Source: an uncultured Anaerolineae bacterium
GTDB taxonomy: Bacteria > Chloroflexota > Anaerolineae > B4-G1 > DUEL01
Length of the DNA stretch: 7,922 nt
Direction: 5' to 3'
Assembly (NCBI GenBank): GCA_937942115.1
Contig: CALDFY010000208.1
Coordinates: 1 to 7,922 of the forward strand
In this document: in pieces, positions 1 through 7,042 of the stretch
Numbering within the stretch: the stretch's first letter is position 1
Layout: the number at the start of each line of letters is the position of its first letter
Translations under genes and position numbers: made by a program
Notes under the pieces: model-generated
What the model was told of the DNA's origin: nothing
Seen by the model: the letters and a program-made list of their open reading frames with translations, nothing else
Databases searched by the model: none

Positions 1-6
1 CCGAAC

Positions 7-408
7 ATGCGCTCCATCGTGCGGAGCAAATCCTACGGTTCTGTGCAGGTCTTCTGGGTGGATGAGGACGCGCTGGCCCAATTCCTGGAAGAACTGGCTG
101 CCTACTATCAGCAATATCCAGAAGTAGAGGCCGTTGTCCTCTTCGGCTCTCTGGCAAAGGGCTCCTTCTCCGTGGGAAGCGATATAGACCTGCTCCTGGT
201 CTTGCGGGAGAGTTCTCTGACGTTTCCCGACCGCATTCCGGTCTATCTCCCCGACCGCGCGCCCGTGGACGTCCAGGTCTTCCCGTACACGGTGGACGAA
301 ATCCGCCGGGGCCAGCCGCTGGCCCGGGAGGCCCTCTCCTACGGACGGATCCTCTGGCAGCGTCCGGGCTTTCGGCGTGAACTCGCAGGCGCATCGCCTG
401 CACCGTAG
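7..408 (+). CDS. MNT-type nucleotidyltransferase domain protein
   Basis: This 133-residue protein is a minimal nucleotidyltransferase of the NTP_transf_2/MNT class (polymerase beta superfamily). The signature is visible: a hydrophobic strand VVLFGS with G47-S48, then the GSDID segment with D59 and D61, and a third acidic residue D88 in a V-D-V-Q-V strand. These three carboxylates match the metal-binding triad expected of an active enzyme. Family members transfer a nucleotide to a protein, RNA or small molecule; many are MntA-like antitoxins that AMPylate a HEPN toxin, but the substrate here cannot be read from sequence. No HEPN gene follows; one could lie upstream. The frame is open to the first base of the window, so the ATG at 7 is only the first visible start. 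No Shine-Dalgarno can be judged. The last dozen or so residues look like a non-conserved tail. The next gene begins 393 bp away, so no operon with it is evident. Confidence 0.85.
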   Translation: MRSIVRSKSYGSVQVFWVDEDALAQFLEELAAYYQQYPEVEAVVLFGSLAKGSFSVGSDIDLLLVLRESSLTFPDRIPVYLPDRAPVDVQVFPYTVDEIRRGQPLAREALSYGRILWQRPGFRRELAGASPAP

Positions 409-428
409 CGCAGGCCACCGGGCCTGTT

Positions 429-584
429 CCTCACCCCCGGCCCCTCTCCTGACCAAGGGGTCAGGAGAGGGGGGATGGGGTTTTTGGGGCGGCGGCTTCG
501 CCGCCGCCCCCAAAACCCCTCCCAGCCCCCTTTCCCTCTCCCCCAGGTGGGAGAGGAGAAGGGGGATCGGGGGTAGGGGTGAGG
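429..584. repeat. Bounded hairpin repeat element A
   Basis: The element is bounded by inverted ends CCTCACCCC (429-437) and GGGGTGAGG (576-584). It contains three hairpins in order. The first is a perfect 14-bp stem (441-454 with 459-472) closed by loop AAGG and tipped by TGACC/GGTCA. The second is a long GC stem (482-496 with 500-515, one bulged C, loop TTC) whose outer part is TTTT/AAAA. The third is an 8-bp stem (535-542 with 549-556). It has no coding character. The U tract precedes rather than follows the second stem, so this is not a standard intrinsic terminator, although it could affect the 3' end of the upstream transcript. Confidence 0.75.
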
Positions 585-585
585 G
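561..585 (+). other. G-quadruplex-type motif
   Basis: Four G-runs of 5, 5, 4 and 3 bases lie at 561-565, 569-573, 576-579 and 583-585, separated by loops of 3, 2 and 3 bases. This fits the usual G3+N1-7 quadruplex pattern. It overlaps the right end of repeat element A, so it may be a by-product of the repeat composition. Confidence 0.5.
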
Positions 586-620
586 CAAATCCCCCCTTCG
601 GCGAAAAACCATCTATTTAG

Positions 621-724
621 CCTCACCCCTCCCCCGGCCCTTCGGGCCACCCCCTCCCCTCTCCTGACCAAAGGGTCAGGAGAGGGGAGGGGGTAGCGGC
701 GAAGCCGCTGGGGGTGGGGTGAGG
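621..724. repeat. Cloverleaf-forming repeat element B
   Basis: This 104-bp element folds on paper into a four-way cloverleaf. The outer stem pairs 621-635 with 710-724 (14 of 15 positions, one T/T mismatch). Inside are three hairpins with single-base spacers at 649 and 694: GGCCC-TTC-GGGCC (636-648), a perfect 20-bp stem (650-669 with 674-693, loop AAAG), and AGCGGC-GAA-GCCGCT (695-709). It shares its boundary sequence and the TGACC/GGTCA stem tip with element A. It lies 77 bp upstream of the giant gene. It is not a tRNA: the arms are the wrong length and the T-loop and acceptor signals are missing. A MITE, REP-like or other structured repeat is the likelier identity. Confidence 0.8.
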
Positions 725-733
725 AAGGCCGAA

Positions 734-762
734 TAGTCAGGGGGTGAGACGCCTGGTACTAT
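734..762 (+). promoter_or_regulatory. Weak promoter candidate for the giant gene
   Basis: TAGTCA (734-739, 4 of 6 against the -35 consensus) is followed after 17 bp by TACTAT (757-762, 4 of 6 against the -10 consensus) with an upstream TG that makes an extended -10. It is the only reasonable sigma-70-like pair between repeat B and the Shine-Dalgarno, and would give a leader of about 30 nt. In such GC-rich DNA matches of this quality occur by chance. Confidence 0.25.
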
Positions 763-788
763 CTCAGGGGCAGGCGGGGGCCCCATAT

Positions 789-797
789 AAGGAGGTG
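789..797 (+). promoter_or_regulatory. Shine-Dalgarno of the giant gene
   Basis: AAGGAGGTG is a near-perfect anti-16S match. GGAGG ends 6 bases before the ATG at 802. This strong site, together with the signal peptide that begins at that ATG, fixes the start of the giant coding region. Confidence 0.85.
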
Positions 798-801
798 TGG
801 C

Positions 802-876
802 ATGACTCCTCGTCGCTGGCCTGGTATCCTTCTGATCGCCGCGCTGCTGCTGCAGAGCGCATTCCCCGCGCTGGCC
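802..876 (+). other. Signal peptide of the giant protein
   Basis: Residues 1-25 have the classic layout. A basic start contains R4 and R5. A hydrophobic core runs from about I9 to L17. A polar/proline region ends in A-L-A before A26-P27, a good signal peptidase I site after A25. There is no lipobox cysteine and no twin-arginine consensus, so Sec export with free release is predicted. Confidence 0.85.
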
Positions 877-3800
877 GCGCCGGCTTCCGCCCGCGCGGCC
901 CCCTCCACCACCCTCTTCCCGCCCTGGTACGTCCTCTCCCCCGCGCGGCCGGCGAACCCCTGGGTGGTGGAAACGACCGTCGTCGGCACCGGCGCGCCGG
1001 TGGAGGTGGCCCAATCCACCCCGCCCGGCACCGTCCTGGAGCGGACCGTCGTCCTGGAGGACGGCGGGGCCGCCTGGTTCGTCGGCGGCCTCTCCCCCGG
1101 CCAGGCCGGCTCCGTCCTCTGGGTCTCCGGCGACCGGGTCGGGCTGGGGCCCGGCCTGGCCCCAGGCCGCACCGCGCGCCTGGCCCTCGTCGTCCGGCCC
1201 GCCGCCGCCCCCACCCCCGCGCCGGCCCTCGCCCCGGCCTCCCGTCAGCCCACCGACATCGGCCCGATGCAATCCGGCTCCACCACCCTCGCCATCGCCA
1301 AATCCGATAGCCCCGACCCCGTCGCCCAGGGCGCAGACCTGGCCTACACCCTCGTCGTCACCAACACCGGGTCGGAGCCGGCCGCGCGGGTCATCGTCTC
1401 CGATACCACCCCCGCCGGGACGGTCTTCGCCTCCGCCAGCGTCCTGGACGGCGGCGGGGCCATCTGGTTCCACGGCGGCCTCTCCCCCGGCGGGACCGGC
1501 ACCTACATCTGGTTTACCAGCGACTTCATCGGCATCGGGAACGGCCTCCCCGCCGGCGCGCGCGCCATCCTCCAGTTCGTCGTCCGGCCCACCGTCCCCA
1601 CCATGGACCAGACCGTCCTCCACAACGACACCTACAGCGCCAGCGCCCAGAACGCCGACCCCGTCGCTGGCGCGGACGTGACCACCGTCGTCAACGCCCC
1701 GGCCTTCGCCCTGGGCAAGGTCGCCTCCACCGACCCGGTCACCGCCGGAGAGCGGCTGACCTACACCCTCTTCCTGACCAACACCGGCCACCTGACCACG
1801 TCCCAGCCCTACACCATCGTGGAGACGCTGCCGGCCCACACCCTCTACGCCGATTCCATCCCCCCGGCCTCGGTGAACGGGAGCACGCTGACCTGGGTCC
1901 TCTCCGACCCCATCACCCCGGGCCATGCCGCCCAGGTCACCCTCGCCGTCACCGTCACCGCGCCGCTGACCGACGGCACCCCCATCGTCAACGCCGACTA
2001 CCTGGCATATTCCGCCGAGGTCACCCCCACCGCCCACGGCGCTCCGGTCACCGTCACCGTTCGTTCCTGGCCCACCCTCTCCATCGGCAAGACGGATAGC
2101 CCCGACCCCGTCCAGGCCGGCGCCCTCGTCACCTACACCCTGACGGTGACCAACGACGCCGCCGCCATCGGCCCCGCGCTGGGCACGGTGGTCACCGACG
2201 CCCTGCCCACCTACGTCCAGTTCCAGAGTTGCAGCGACAATTGCAACCACGCCTCCGGGACGGTCACCTGGAACCTGGGCACCCTGGGCGTGGGCGAGTC
2301 CCGCACCCTGACCCTGGTCGGGCGGGTCTACAGCCCGCTGACCAACGGGACGGTGCTGACGAATCAGGCCGGAGCAAACGCCTCCAACGGGCTGGCCCCG
2401 GCCACCACCTCCGAGACGACGACGGTCGCCTCCGCCCCCGCCTTCACCGTCACCAAGACCGTCTCCCCCAGCGCGGTGGTCGCCGGGTCCACCGTCACCT
2501 ACACCATCACCGTCGCCAACACGGGCAACGAGACGGCCCCGAACGCGACCGTCACCGATACCCTCCCCGCGCCCTTCACCTTCGGCGGCATGGTTCAGGG
2601 CCCCGCGCCCTCCCAGAGCGGGAGCGACCTCATCTGGACGGGACTGGTGGTCACCGGGACGATCTGGCCCTCCGGCTGGATCGCCCCGCCGGGCCCGGTG
2701 ATGCTGGTCTTCACCGCCACCGCAGGCGGGAGCGGCACATTCTACAACGCCGTCACTGTCACCCAGGGCGCAGTGAGCGCGGCGACCGGCCCGACGGCCC
2801 CCGTCTTCGTGGGCGCGCCCGACCTCCACATCACCAAGAGCGATAGCCCCGACCCCGCCACGCCGGGCCAGCCGCTGGCCTACACCATCCGCTACACCAA
2901 CACCAGCGCCGTCCCCGCCACCGGCGTCGTGGTCACCGACACGCTGCCGGCCTTCATCACCGGCGGCACGGCCAGCCCGCCCCCCTCCTCCGGCACGTTC
3001 GCCCCTGGCGAGACCCTCACCTGGACCCTGGACACCCTGGGCGGCAACAGTTCCGGCCAGATCAACCTCGTCGTCACGCTGACGGTGCCCATCCCGGACG
3101 GGACCGTCCTCACCAATACGGCGGGCATCGCCTGCGCCGAGGGCGTCTCCGACCAGACCGGGCCGGTCACGACGACCGTCCGCAGCGCCCCGGCCTTCCT
3201 GGTGACCAAGACCGCCTCCCACGACCCCGTCCGCCCCGGTGACCGGGTGACCTTCACCGTCGCGGTGACCAACACGGGCACGGAGGACGCCTCCGGCGTG
3301 GTCATCACCGACGCGCTGCCAGCCTACACGACCTTCGCCGACGCAACGTCCCCGTATATCGGCCCGGCAGACGGCGTCCTCACCTGGACTGTCGGGACGC
3401 TGAACGTGGGCGCGAGCGCCCTCTACACCCTGGCGGTGACGGTGGACTTTCCGCTGACCAACAGCCTGCAACTGGTCAACCGGGCCTTCGTCTCCTCGGA
3501 CCAGGGCGTGACGGGCACGGCGGCGGCAACGGTCACCGTCCAGAGCGCGCCCGTCCTCTCCCTGGCGAAGGCCGACGGCCCCGACCCCGTCCCCTCCCGG
3601 GGCGCGCTGGTCTACACCCTGACCTTCACCAACACCGGCGACGCGGTCGCCACGGCGGTCTGGCTGACGGACACGCTGCCGACGGGCGTGGTCTACGCTT
3701 CCGCCGACCCGACCCCCACCTCCCAGTCCGGCCCGACCGTCGCCTGGTACTGGCCCTCCCTCTCCCCGCTGTCCGGCCCCCAGACCGTCGTCCTGACGGT

Positions 3801-6800
3801 CACCGTGGACCTCCTCCCCGACGGGACGGTGCTGACCAACGGGGCCCGGTTGGAGAGCGCCGAGGCCGGGCCCGTCACCGCCACGGCGACGACGACGGTG
3901 CAGACCGCCGACCTGGTGGCGGGCAAGGGGCGCGTGGAGCCGGACGTCATCGGCCCGGGCGGGGTGGTCACCTTCACCCTGCGGGTGACCAACGCCGGGT
4001 CGCTGGCGGCGACCGGCACCCGCATCACCGACACCCTCCCGGCGGGCTTCACCGCCGTCTACTCCGAAGCCGTGGGCGCGACGTGGGACTCCGGCACGGT
4101 CTGGACGGCGAACCTGGCGCCGGGCGCGACGGCGGCCATCACCCTGGCCGCCCAGGCCCCAACGACGCCGTGGGGGCCGGTCACCCGGACCGTCTTCAAT
4201 ACGGTCACCGTCTCCACCGCTGCGCCGGAGGATGACCTGACCGACAACCAGGCCGTGGCGTCGGTCCAGGTGATCCCCGGCCCGCCGTCCACGGTGACGC
4301 TGGCGGCGGCCCCGGACACCCTGCCGGTCGGGGCGCTTTCCACCCTCACGGCGACGGTCACCGATGCCTACGGCAACCCCGTCCTGAACGGGACGCCGGT
4401 CACCTTTGCGACGTCGCTGGGCGCCCTCCTCCCCGCCTCCGGCTGGGCGACGACGGGCGGCATCGCCACGGCGCAACTGACCTCCACCCTCGCCGGGACG
4501 GCGCTGGTGACGGCGACGGCGGACTCCGTCTCCGATACCGCCCCCGTCACCTTCACCGCCGGGAACGTGGCCTATTTCGTCTTCGGCCCGGTCGCCGACC
4601 AGGTGGCAGGGGTGGACTTTACGGTGACCATCACCGCCTACGACGCCTTCGGCAACGTCGCGGCGGGCTTCAACGGGACGGTCGTCCTCTCCGATGTGAC
4701 CGGGTCCCTTTCCCCGACCGTCAGCGACTCCTTTGTGAACGGCGTCCTGGCCTCCCAGACGGTCAGCATCACTGTGGCGCGGGCCGACCGGCCCATCTGG
4801 GCCATCTCGGGGACGATTCAGAGCGCCAGCAATCCCTTCACGGTGACCCACAACCTGGCGGTGAGCCTGGCGCTGGCCCCCCAGAACGGCATCGTCCAGG
4901 CCGGGAGCACGCTGACCTACTCGGCCGTCGCCACGGACGGATTCGGCAACAGTTGGGACGCGACGGCCGAGGTGACCTTCACCACCTCCGGCGGCAACTC
5001 GTTCCTGGGCACCCCGCCGGGCAACAATGTCTTCTCCGCGACGGTGGCCGGGACCTGGCCGGTGACCGGGACCATCGCGGGCCAGGGCGGCCCCGTCGTC
5101 GCCACCACCGCCGTCACGGTGACCCCCGGCCCGGCGGTCTCGCTGACGATCGCGCCGCGCGGTGCGGTGGTCGTCGCCGGCGACCGGGTGACCTACACCG
5201 CCGTCGCCACGGACGGATTCGGCAACAGTTGGGACGCGACGGCCGGGGTGACCTTCACCACTTCCGGCGGCAACTCGTTCCTGGGCACCCCGCCGGGCAA
5301 CAAGGTCTTCTCCGCGACGGTCGCCGGGACCTGGCCAGTGACCGGGACGCTGGGCGCGGCCACGGACGGGACGACGGTCACCGTCCGGCCCGGCCCGGTG
5401 GCCGCGCTGGCCCTGGCCCCGGTGCCCGACCCCCAGACGGCGGGCGTCGCCTTCGGCCTGACGGTCACCGCGACGGACGGGTTCGGCAACGTGGTGGATG
5501 ATTTCGCCGGGACGCTGAATCTGACCGACACCACCGGGACGCTGGCCCCGACGACCTGGTCGTCCTGGGCGGGCGGCGTGGCGAACCCCTCCGTCACCGT
5601 CACCCGGGCCTGGGTCGCCGACCGGATCACCGTCAGCCTGGCGGCGACGCCGACGATTCTCGCCGTCAGCAACCCCTTCACCGTGGTGGCGAACGTCCCG
5701 GCCGTGGTGGTCTACTCCGTGCCCTCGTCCCTGCGGGTCTGCGAATCGGCGCCCGTCACCGCCACCGTGACCGACGCCTGGAACAACCCGGTGGCCGACG
5801 GGACGGTGGTGACGTTCAACGCGACCATCGGCCTGGTCTTCGCGGAGAGCGGCGGGACGACCTACGTGACCCAGACGGTGGGCGGTGTGGCCCGCGCGAC
5901 GCTGGTGGCGGGGACGCTCAGCGGGTCGGCGGCAACGTGGGCCCAGGCCGGAAGCGCCAACTCCGGCCTGCAGACGGTGAACATCATCACCCCCGGCCTG
6001 CCCGCGTCGGTGGCGCTGGTCGTGGCCCCGGCGGTCCTGGAGGTCGGCGGGACGGCCCAGATCACCGCGACGGTGCGGGACTGCGCGGCCAACCCCGTCA
6101 CCGACGGGACGCTGGTGGACTTCGCGCTGGCCCCAGCGCTGGGCACCGTCAGCCCCGACCCGGCCTTCACCACGAACGGCGTCGCCACGGCGGCCTTCAC
6201 CGCCGGGACGACGCCGGGCACGGCGGTGCTGACGGCAACGGTGAATTCCCTGGTCGCCACGGCGACGCTGACGCTGGTCCCCGGCGCGCCCTACACGCTG
6301 ACCCTGGCCGTCCACCCGACGACGCTGGTGGCGGATGGGACCAGCACGGCGGCGGTCACCGCCACGGTGACCGACCGCTTCGGCAACCCCGTCGCCGACG
6401 GGACGCTGGTAGACTTCGCGCTGGCCCCGGCCCTGGGCACCGTCAGCCCCGACCCGGCGGTCACCACGAACGGCGTCGCCACGGCGGCCTTCACCGCCGG
6501 GACGGTGACCGGGACGGCCGTCCTGACCGCGACGGCGGGCAGTGCGGTGGCGACGGCGACGATCACCCTGGTCCCCATCCCGACCCACTCCGTCTACCTG
6601 CCGCTGGTCCTGCGCAACCACGGGCCCAACCTGGTGGTGGAGAGCATCGTCTGGAGCCCCATCACGCCGACGGCGAGGGAATCGGTGGTGGTGACGGTGA
6701 CAGTCCGCAACGTGGGGTCTGCGGCGGCCGGGCCGTTCTGGGTAGACCTCTACCTGGACCCGAGCCGGACGCCCGCGCCGGGGATCCCGTGGAACGACGT

Positions 6801-7038
6801 CTGCGCGGAGGGGGTGGCCTGGCGGGTGGCGGGGCTGGCGCCGGGGGAGGCCCGCGCGCTGCGTTCGGACCAGGGCGCAGCGGGCTACACTTTCTGGCGG
6901 GGGTATTTCGCCGCCACGCCCAACCCGCACATCCTCTACGCGGTGGTGGATTCCTGGCCCTACGACCCCGCCGAGACGGTCCCGGAGACGAACGAGGCCG
7001 ATAACGTCCGGGGGCCGGTGCAGGTGTATATGCGGTGA
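802..7038 (+). CDS. Giant secreted DUF11 / Ig-like / CARDB surface protein
   Basis: The 2078-residue product is exported and entirely modular. In order: signal peptide (1-25), half DUF11 repeat (72-133), Pro/Ala linker (about 133-152), eight DUF11 repeats (163-1157), eight Ig-like Big/invasin-type domains (1159-1927), SVYLPLVLRN motif (1930-1939) and CARDB domain (1943-2078). No catalytic motif, LPXTG signal or C-terminal membrane helix is visible. DUF11, Big_1 and CARDB domains build extracellular stalks and adhesion surfaces, so a rigid surface fibre, adhesin or cell-envelope protein is the best inference; its ligand is unknown. Composition is Thr/Val/Ala/Pro/Gly-rich with only six cysteines (477, 481, 778, 1647, 1761, 2001). 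A strong Shine-Dalgarno supports the start, and hairpin repeats flank both ends. The gene uses no TTA, CTA or TCA codon in nearly its whole length. Two pairs of Ig domains are about 95-97% identical in DNA over 120-150 bp, showing recent internal duplication or conversion. Confidence 0.93.
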   Translation: MTPRRWPGILLIAALLLQSAFPALAAPASARAAPSTTLFPPWYVLSPARPANPWVVETTVVGTGAPVEVAQSTPPGTVLERTVVLEDGGAAWFVGGLSPGQAGSVLWVSGDRVGLGPGLAPGRTARLALVVRPAAAPTPAPALAPASRQPTDIGPMQSGSTTLAIAKSDSPDPVAQGADLAYTLVVTNTGSEPAARVIVSDTTPAGTVFASASVLDGGGAIWFHGGLSPGGTGTYIWFTSDFIGIGNGLPAGARAILQFVVRPTVPTMDQTVLHNDTYSASAQNADPVAGADVTTVVNAPAFALGKVASTDPVTAGERLTYTLFLTNTGHLTTSQPYTIVETLPAHTLYADSIPPASVNGSTLTWVLSDPITPGHAAQVTLAVTVTAPLTDGTPIVNADYLAYSAEVTPTAHGAPVTVTVRSWPTLSIGKTDSPDPVQAGALVTYTLTVTNDAAAIGPALGTVVTDALPTYVQFQSCSDNCNHASGTVTWNLGTLGVGESRTLTLVGRVYSPLTNGTVLTNQAGANASNGLAPATTSETTTVASAPAFTVTKTVSPSAVVAGSTVTYTITVANTGNETAPNATVTDTLPAPFTFGGMVQGPAPSQSGSDLIWTGLVVTGTIWPSGWIAPPGPVMLVFTATAGGSGTFYNAVTVTQGAVSAATGPTAPVFVGAPDLHITKSDSPDPATPGQPLAYTIRYTNTSAVPATGVVVTDTLPAFITGGTASPPPSSGTFAPGETLTWTLDTLGGNSSGQINLVVTLTVPIPDGTVLTNTAGIACAEGVSDQTGPVTTTVRSAPAFLVTKTASHDPVRPGDRVTFTVAVTNTGTEDASGVVITDALPAYTTFADATSPYIGPADGVLTWTVGTLNVGASALYTLAVTVDFPLTNSLQLVNRAFVSSDQGVTGTAAATVTVQSAPVLSLAKADGPDPVPSRGALVYTLTFTNTGDAVATAVWLTDTLPTGVVYASADPTPTSQSGPTVAWYWPSLSPLSGPQTVVLTVTVDLLPDGTVLTNGARLESAEAGPVTATATTTVQTADLVAGKGRVEPDVIGPGGVVTFTLRVTNAGSLAATGTRITDTLPAGFTAVYSEAVGATWDSGTVWTANLAPGATAAITLAAQAPTTPWGPVTRTVFNTVTVSTAAPEDDLTDNQAVASVQVIPGPPSTVTLAAAPDTLPVGALSTLTATVTDAYGNPVLNGTPVTFATSLGALLPASGWATTGGIATAQLTSTLAGTALVTATADSVSDTAPVTFTAGNVAYFVFGPVADQVAGVDFTVTITAYDAFGNVAAGFNGTVVLSDVTGSLSPTVSDSFVNGVLASQTVSITVARADRPIWAISGTIQSASNPFTVTHNLAVSLALAPQNGIVQAGSTLTYSAVATDGFGNSWDATAEVTFTTSGGNSFLGTPPGNNVFSATVAGTWPVTGTIAGQGGPVVATTAVTVTPGPAVSLTIAPRGAVVVAGDRVTYTAVATDGFGNSWDATAGVTFTTSGGNSFLGTPPGNKVFSATVAGTWPVTGTLGAATDGTTVTVRPGPVAALALAPVPDPQTAGVAFGLTVTATDGFGNVVDDFAGTLNLTDTTGTLAPTTWSSWAGGVANPSVTVTRAWVADRITVSLAATPTILAVSNPFTVVANVPAVVVYSVPSSLRVCESAPVTATVTDAWNNPVADGTVVTFNATIGLVFAESGGTTYVTQTVGGVARATLVAGTLSGSAATWAQAGSANSGLQTVNIITPGLPASVALVVAPAVLEVGGTAQITATVRDCAANPVTDGTLVDFALAPALGTVSPDPAFTTNGVATAAFTAGTTPGTAVLTATVNSLVATATLTLVPGAPYTLTLAVHPTTLVADGTSTAAVTATVTDRFGNPVADGTLVDFALAPALGTVSPDPAVTTNGVATAAFTAGTVTGTAVLTATAGSAVATATITLVPIPTHSVYLPLVLRNHGPNLVVESIVWSPITPTARESVVVTVTVRNVGSAAAGPFWVDLYLDPSRTPAPGIPWNDVCAEGVAWRVAGLAPGEARALRSDQGAAGYTFWRGYFAATPNPHILYAVVDSWPYDPAETVPETNEADNVRGPVQVYMR
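1015..1200 (+). other. Degenerate N-terminal half DUF11 repeat
   Basis: Residues 72-133 align without gaps to residues 202-263, the C-terminal half of the first full DUF11 repeat. About 32 of 62 positions are identical, including GGLSPG and the closing VVRP. The opening K-x-DSPDP half of the domain is absent before it, so this is a truncated or diverged copy at the mature N-terminus. A Pro/Ala-rich linker follows. Confidence 0.7.
1288..4272 (+). other. Array of eight DUF11 repeats
   Basis: Repeats begin at about residues 163, 302, 426, 548, 675, 799, 919 and 1038, with a period of 119-139 residues. Each starts with a strand ending in Lys, such as IAKSDSPDPV. Each continues with YTLxVTNTG, a VxDTLPA segment, a TW...L...G segment, and ends near a dGTxLTNxA strand. 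This is the DUF11 pattern: beta-sandwich repeats found in extracellular proteins of many bacteria and archaea. The repeats differ clearly in sequence, so this part of the array is older than the Ig duplications. Repeat 3 carries a CSDNC pair (C477, C481) found in no other repeat. Confidence 0.88.
4924..5348 (+). repeat. Near-identical intragenic repeat, Ig domains 3 and 4
   Basis: Bases 4924-5072 and 5200-5348 are direct copies of 149 bp, 276 bp (92 codons) apart, with five mismatches by eye. Three mismatches fall at third codon positions of synonymous codons and two change amino acids (E to G, N to K). Sequence outside these limits is much more diverged, so the identity stops inside the domains instead of covering the whole unit. 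Confidence 0.9.
6091..6504 (+). repeat. Near-identical intragenic repeat, Ig domains 7 and 8
   Basis: Bases 6091-6210 and 6385-6504 are direct copies of 120 bp, 294 bp (98 codons) apart, with six mismatches by eye. Both encode the stretch from NPV through the DGTLVDFALAPALGTVSPDP segment to AFTAGT. The first halves of the two domains are clearly diverged, so only part of the unit is shared. Confidence 0.9.
6589..6618 (+). other. SVYLPLVLRN C-terminal linker motif
   Basis: Residues 1930-1939 form a short hydrophobic segment between the last Ig-like domain and the CARDB domain. From memory, closely similar VYLPLV-R/K segments recur near the C-termini of secreted Chloroflexota proteins, which supports the taxonomic guess. 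Its role is not established. It is too short to be a transmembrane helix and is not a sortase signal. Confidence 0.5.
6628..7035 (+). other. C-terminal CARDB domain
   Basis: Residues 1943-2078 match the CARDB (cell adhesion related domain found in bacteria) pattern. It opens with NLVVESIVWSP, continues with VVVTVTVRNVGSAAAGPFWVDLYLD, shows the central GLAPGEAR turn, and closes with PETNEADN (2061-2068) followed by a final strand. It caps the stalk and is the most likely interaction or anchoring module, by analogy with other CARDB proteins. C2001 lies in an inserted NDVCAEG loop. Confidence 0.8.
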
Positions 7039-7042
7039 AAAG

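Larger units (their letters stand above)
4276..6582 (+). other. Array of eight Ig-like (Big/invasin-type) domains
   Basis: Approximate residue ranges are I1 1159-1254, I2 1256-1352, I3 1353-1443, I4 1444-1531, I5 1532-1633, I6 1634-1732, I7 1733-1828 and I8 1829-1927. All share a TATVTDxxGNPV- or TATDGFGN-like segment. Three subtypes can be read. Subtype a (I1, I6, I7, I8) has the Big_1 form with a DGTxVxF strand. Subtype b (I2, I5) ends in SNPFTV. Subtype c (I3, I4) carries the shared NSWDAT and SFLGTPPGN segments. The order is a-b-c-c-b-a-a-a. Single cysteines C1647 (I6) and C1761 (I7) lie near the start of adjacent domains. Confidence 0.83.

Noticed and set aside
481..516. An intrinsic terminator for the nucleotidyltransferase gene
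   Set aside because: The GC stem is preceded by T and followed by A on the plus strand, and reads the same way on the minus strand, so neither strand has the required trailing U tract.
377..671. Open frames on both strands across the upstream repeats
   Set aside because: They start inside the nucleotidyltransferase gene or within repeats, and their protein is low-complexity repeat translation.
621..724. A tRNA or tRNA-like gene, because of the cloverleaf fold
   Set aside because: The central stem is 20 bp, the outer stem is 15 positions, no T-loop consensus or anticodon-loop geometry is present, and the arm order fits no tRNA.
786..791. TATAAG as a -10 promoter element
   Set aside because: It overlaps the Shine-Dalgarno, so transcription from it would start at or after the ribosome binding site.
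2221..2260. CSDNC in DUF11 repeat 3 as a metal-binding or lipidation site
   Set aside because: Only two cysteines three residues apart, with a nearby histidine, in an exported repeat protein. There is no second half of a zinc site and no lipobox context; a local disulfide is as likely.
676..6930. A 2084-residue minus-strand open frame as a protein gene
   Set aside because: Its translation is low-complexity Gly/Arg/Asp/Val/His with no domain, while the plus strand has a signal peptide, repeat domains and a strong Shine-Dalgarno. The antisense register explains the missing stops.
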